Assembly: GCF_014694315.1 (NCBI RefSeq)
Contig: NZ_JAAOXD010000003.1
Span: 143,498 to 207,497 of the forward strand
Length of the DNA: 64,000 nt
Reading direction: 5' to 3'
Source of the DNA: Arthrobacter ipis
Lineage (GTDB): Bacteria; Actinomycetota; Actinomycetes; Actinomycetales; Micrococcaceae
Each line of letters opens with the position of its first letter. Position 1 is the stretch's first letter. The position numbers and the translations under genes are program-made. This document shows, one piece after another, positions 61,997 to 64,000 of this stretch. The notes under the pieces were generated by a model. The model ran no database searches, was not told the DNA's origin, and saw nothing but the letters and a program-made list of their open reading frames with translations.

Positions 61997-63049
61997 ATGA
62001 CTACTTCCCAGCAGCAGACTGAAGCAACCGCATATTGGACCGTCGGCCCCGGCCAGGGTGAACTCCGCACCGAGGAGCTACCTGTCCCCGGCCCGGAGGA
62101 GGCACTGGTGCGCTCGCTGTACTCCGGCATCAGCAAGGGCACCGAACTCGTGGTCCACCAGGCCGCCGTTCCGCCCTGCGTCGCCGAGGAAATGCGCGCC
62201 CCGCACCAGGAGGGCTCCTTCCCGTCGCCGGTGAAGTTCGGCTACCTGTCCGTGGGCGTGGTGGAGCAGGGACCCGCTGACTGGCTGGGGCAAACCGTGT
62301 TCTGCCTCCACCCGCACCAGGACCGCTACGTGGTCCCGGTGTCCTCGCTCACCCGGGTTCCCGACGCCGTTCCTCCCCGCCGCGCGGTCCTCACCGGCAC
62401 CGTGGAAACGGCCGTGAACGCCCTTTGGGAGGCGGGGCCAAGGCTGGGCGACCGCGTCGCCGTGATCGGAGCCGGGCTGGTGGGCGGCATGGTGGCCGCG
62501 CTGCTGCGCACGTTTCCCCTCGCACGGCTCCAGCTCGTGGACCTCGACCCCTCCCGCAAGGACCTCGCCGACGCCGTCGGCGTCGACTTCGCCCTTCCGG
62601 ACGATGCCCTTGCGGATTGCGACATCGTGTTCCACTGCTCCGCGTCCGAAGGCGGGCTGGAACGCAGCCTGAAGCTGGTGGGGAACGAGGGCGACATCAT
62701 CGAAATGTCCTGGTACGCCGACCGGAAAATCACGCTCCCGCTCGGTGAGGACTTCCACGCCCGCAGGCTGTCCATCCGGGCCAGCCAGGTGGGCGCCGTG
62801 GCGCGCGCCCGCCGGCACCGCCGGACCAACGCCGACAGGCTTGGGCTCGCTGTCTCCCTGCTGGAGGACCCGGTGTTCGACGCCTTCCTTACCGGCGCCT
62901 CGGACTTCACCGGGCTGCCCGGCGTGGTCCAGGACCTGGCCGAGGGCCGGCTCGAAGCGCTGTGCCACGTCATTGAATACCCGCCCACTGAAGCCACCGG
63001 CTCCGAAAACCCCGTCCATAAAACCGAACCCACCGAAACCGCGAGGTAA
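61997..63049 (+). CDS. MDR-superfamily dehydrogenase without obvious zinc ligands
   Basis: Protein of 350 aa of the medium-chain dehydrogenase/reductase superfamily. The N-terminal barrel has the entry SLYSGISKGTELVVHQA and FGYLSVGVVEQGPADWLGQT. The cofactor motif is VAVIGAGLVGGMVAALLR, followed by the acidic LVDLDPSRKDLAD, favouring NAD(H). The usual GHE zinc site is absent, so it may act on a sugar or small metabolite without zinc. It starts a cluster with a PTPS-like protein and a glycosyltransferase, so a biosynthetic step is likely. Confidence 0.8.
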   Translation: MTTSQQQTEATAYWTVGPGQGELRTEELPVPGPEEALVRSLYSGISKGTELVVHQAAVPPCVAEEMRAPHQEGSFPSPVKFGYLSVGVVEQGPADWLGQTVFCLHPHQDRYVVPVSSLTRVPDAVPPRRAVLTGTVETAVNALWEAGPRLGDRVAVIGAGLVGGMVAALLRTFPLARLQLVDLDPSRKDLADAVGVDFALPDDALADCDIVFHCSASEGGLERSLKLVGNEGDIIEMSWYADRKITLPLGEDFHARRLSIRASQVGAVARARRHRRTNADRLGLAVSLLEDPVFDAFLTGASDFTGLPGVVQDLAEGRLEALCHVIEYPPTEATGSENPVHKTEPTETAR

Positions 63050-63052
63050 CCA

Positions 63053-63466
63053 GTGTTCAGCCTGACCGTACGCCGCCACTTCATGATCGCCCACAGCCTT
63101 CCCCGCGAGGCCTTCGGGCCCGCCCAGGGCCTGCACGGGGCGACCTTCGTCGCGGAGGTGACGTTCCGCCGTCGTGCCCTCAACGACGACGCCATCGTCC
63201 TGGACATCGGCGCAGCCGGCGGCATGATCGAGGAGGTGCTGGCCGGGCTCAACTACCGGAACCTGGACGAGCACCCGGACTTCGCCGGCAAACTGAGCAC
63301 TACGGAGGCACTGGCGCAGTACATCGCCGACGCCGTCGCAGAGCGCTTGCGGGAGGATGAGGACGGACGGGAGCTCGCCGGCCTGGACGTCACCCTCCGG
63401 GAAAACCCCGACGCCTGGGCAAGCTATGCCCTTGACTTCCAGGCCCCCGAGCCCGGCCGCCGCTGA
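63053..63466 (+). CDS. QueD/6-pyruvoyltetrahydropterin synthase-fold protein lacking its catalytic triad
   Basis: Protein of 137 aa with the T-fold of QueD/PTPS. Zinc ligand candidates H14 and H28 remain (HFMIAHSLP, GLHGATF). However, the catalytic Cys position is A24, the second His of the HGH motif is A30, and the catalytic Asp-His pair is N67-Y68 (GLNYRNLDEHP). E85 (STTEA) is kept. So it cannot work as a normal pterin synthase. It may bind a pterin-like ligand or catalyse a different reaction in the cluster. It starts three bases after the MDR gene. Confidence 0.72.
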   Translation: MFSLTVRRHFMIAHSLPREAFGPAQGLHGATFVAEVTFRRRALNDDAIVLDIGAAGGMIEEVLAGLNYRNLDEHPDFAGKLSTTEALAQYIADAVAERLREDEDGRELAGLDVTLRENPDAWASYALDFQAPEPGRR

Positions 63467-63473
63467 CGCCGCC

Positions 63474-64000
63474 ATGCTGCCCCCACTACCGGCCGCGCCG
63501 CCAGTCATCCGGCTCCTGGTTCCCGCTAACATCCGCCACAACTCCGGTGGCAACGTCTACAACGCAGCGCTGGCGCAGGGCCTCGAGCAACTGGGAACCG
63601 AGGTAACCATCCAGCCGGTCGTCGGCAACTGGCCGGTAGGCAGCAAGGAAGAACGACGGCGGCTGGCCGGCTTGCTCAGTTGGGTAACCACTGCAGGCAC
63701 CCAGACGGGGAGGCCGGCGGGGGTGCCCGGCAACACCATCACGATCGTTGACGGCCTGGTGGCTTCCGGCGCCCCCGAAGCGATGGAGGCTGCCGCCGCG
63801 GCCGGCCACGCGCCATGGGTCCTGCTTCACATGCCACTGGACGAACACCCGGATTTGGAAGCCCGGGCGCTGATCTCGGCCGCCGGCGTGATCTGCACCA
63901 GCGGCTCCGCCGCGGCCGAGATCAGCCGGCGGCACGGCCTGGCCGGCGTCCGCGCGGCGCTGCCCGGAACCGAACGCGGCCCGGTGGCGGCCGGATCCGA
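63474..64000 (+). CDS. Glycosyltransferase family 4-like protein, 5' part
   Basis: Open to the window end (at least 175 aa, no stop). The sequence VIRLLVPANIRHNSGGNVYN is the GT4-type N-terminal Rossmann start, and APWVLLHMPLDEHPDLEARA belongs to the first domain. The start may be ATG 63474 or ATG 63426 inside the preceding gene. It follows the PTPS-like gene by 7 bp, so the three genes are probably one operon that continues beyond the window. Confidence 0.72.
   Translation, partial: MLPPLPAAPPVIRLLVPANIRHNSGGNVYNAALAQGLEQLGTEVTIQPVVGNWPVGSKEERRRLAGLLSWVTTAGTQTGRPAGVPGNTITIVDGLVASGAPEAMEAAAAAGHAPWVLLHMPLDEHPDLEARALISAAGVICTSGSAAAEISRRHGLAGVRAALPGTERGPVAAGS

Overview
The window is high-GC actinobacterial DNA, most like Arthrobacter or Pseudarthrobacter (Micrococcaceae). 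The evidence is strong G/C preference at third codon positions, GTG starts with GTGA/ATGA-type overlaps, a DtxR/IdeR-type iron box, a group 1h [NiFe]-hydrogenase operon of actinobacterial layout, and Arthrobacter-style palindromic intergenic repeats. The genus is inferred from gene content only; there is no rRNA marker. No prophage, CRISPR array or intact insertion sequence was seen.

Layout. 1-11 kb: pyridoxine kinase and a divergent alpha-ketoglutarate-type permease, a frameshifted membrane-protein gene, a queuosine-precursor transporter and tRNA-guanine transglycosylase separated by a DUF559 gene, then single housekeeping or unknown genes (SRPBCC, NUDIX, VOC, YdeI). 10.6-20 kb: exported GH32 fructan hydrolase, an fbpABC ferric-iron importer under an iron box, a GH76 protein, and an SDR plus acyl-CoA dehydrogenase pair. 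20-24.4 kb: DUF1684 protein, small membrane protein, PEP carboxylase, then a two-sided 32-bp repeat array. 24.4-38.1 kb: a FecCD-type metal/chelate ABC importer, a divergent DUF6390-like gene, and an 11-gene operon for a high-affinity (group 1h) [NiFe]-hydrogenase. The operon reads hypA-hypB-small subunit-large subunit-NifU/Rieske-like-DUF5947-DUF6084-unknown-DUF6893-protease-hypC, followed by an acidic tail gene. 38.2-45.6 kb: DedA protein, macrodomain protein, pseudouridine synthase, a leaderless ArsR/SRPBCC pair, a YczR/YczE pair and a Nei-type glycosylase. 45.6-53.1 kb: the very large Lhr helicase, an FAD/Rieske oxidoreductase and a DUF4232 lipoprotein. 53.3-60.3 kb: an unusual set of two CusA/CzcA-like RND proteins flanking a miniature adaptor-like lipoprotein. 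61-64 kb: a small conserved gene, structured intergenic DNA, tRNA-Ser(CGA), and the start of a cluster with an MDR dehydrogenase, a QueD/PTPS-fold protein without its catalytic residues, and a glycosyltransferase cut by the window edge.

How the genes may work together. The hydrogenase operon would let the cell oxidise trace H2. The neighbouring FecCD importer has no iron box and may supply nickel, but that is inference. The two RND proteins look complementary: one keeps the TM4 Asp-Asp proton-relay motif and the other has lost part of it, so a mixed complex is plausible. Most attractive for new biology are the RND/mini-adaptor set, the MDR/pseudo-PTPS/glycosyltransferase cluster, the undescribed hydrogenase accessory proteins, and the repeat systems, one of which has entered the lhr coding sequence.
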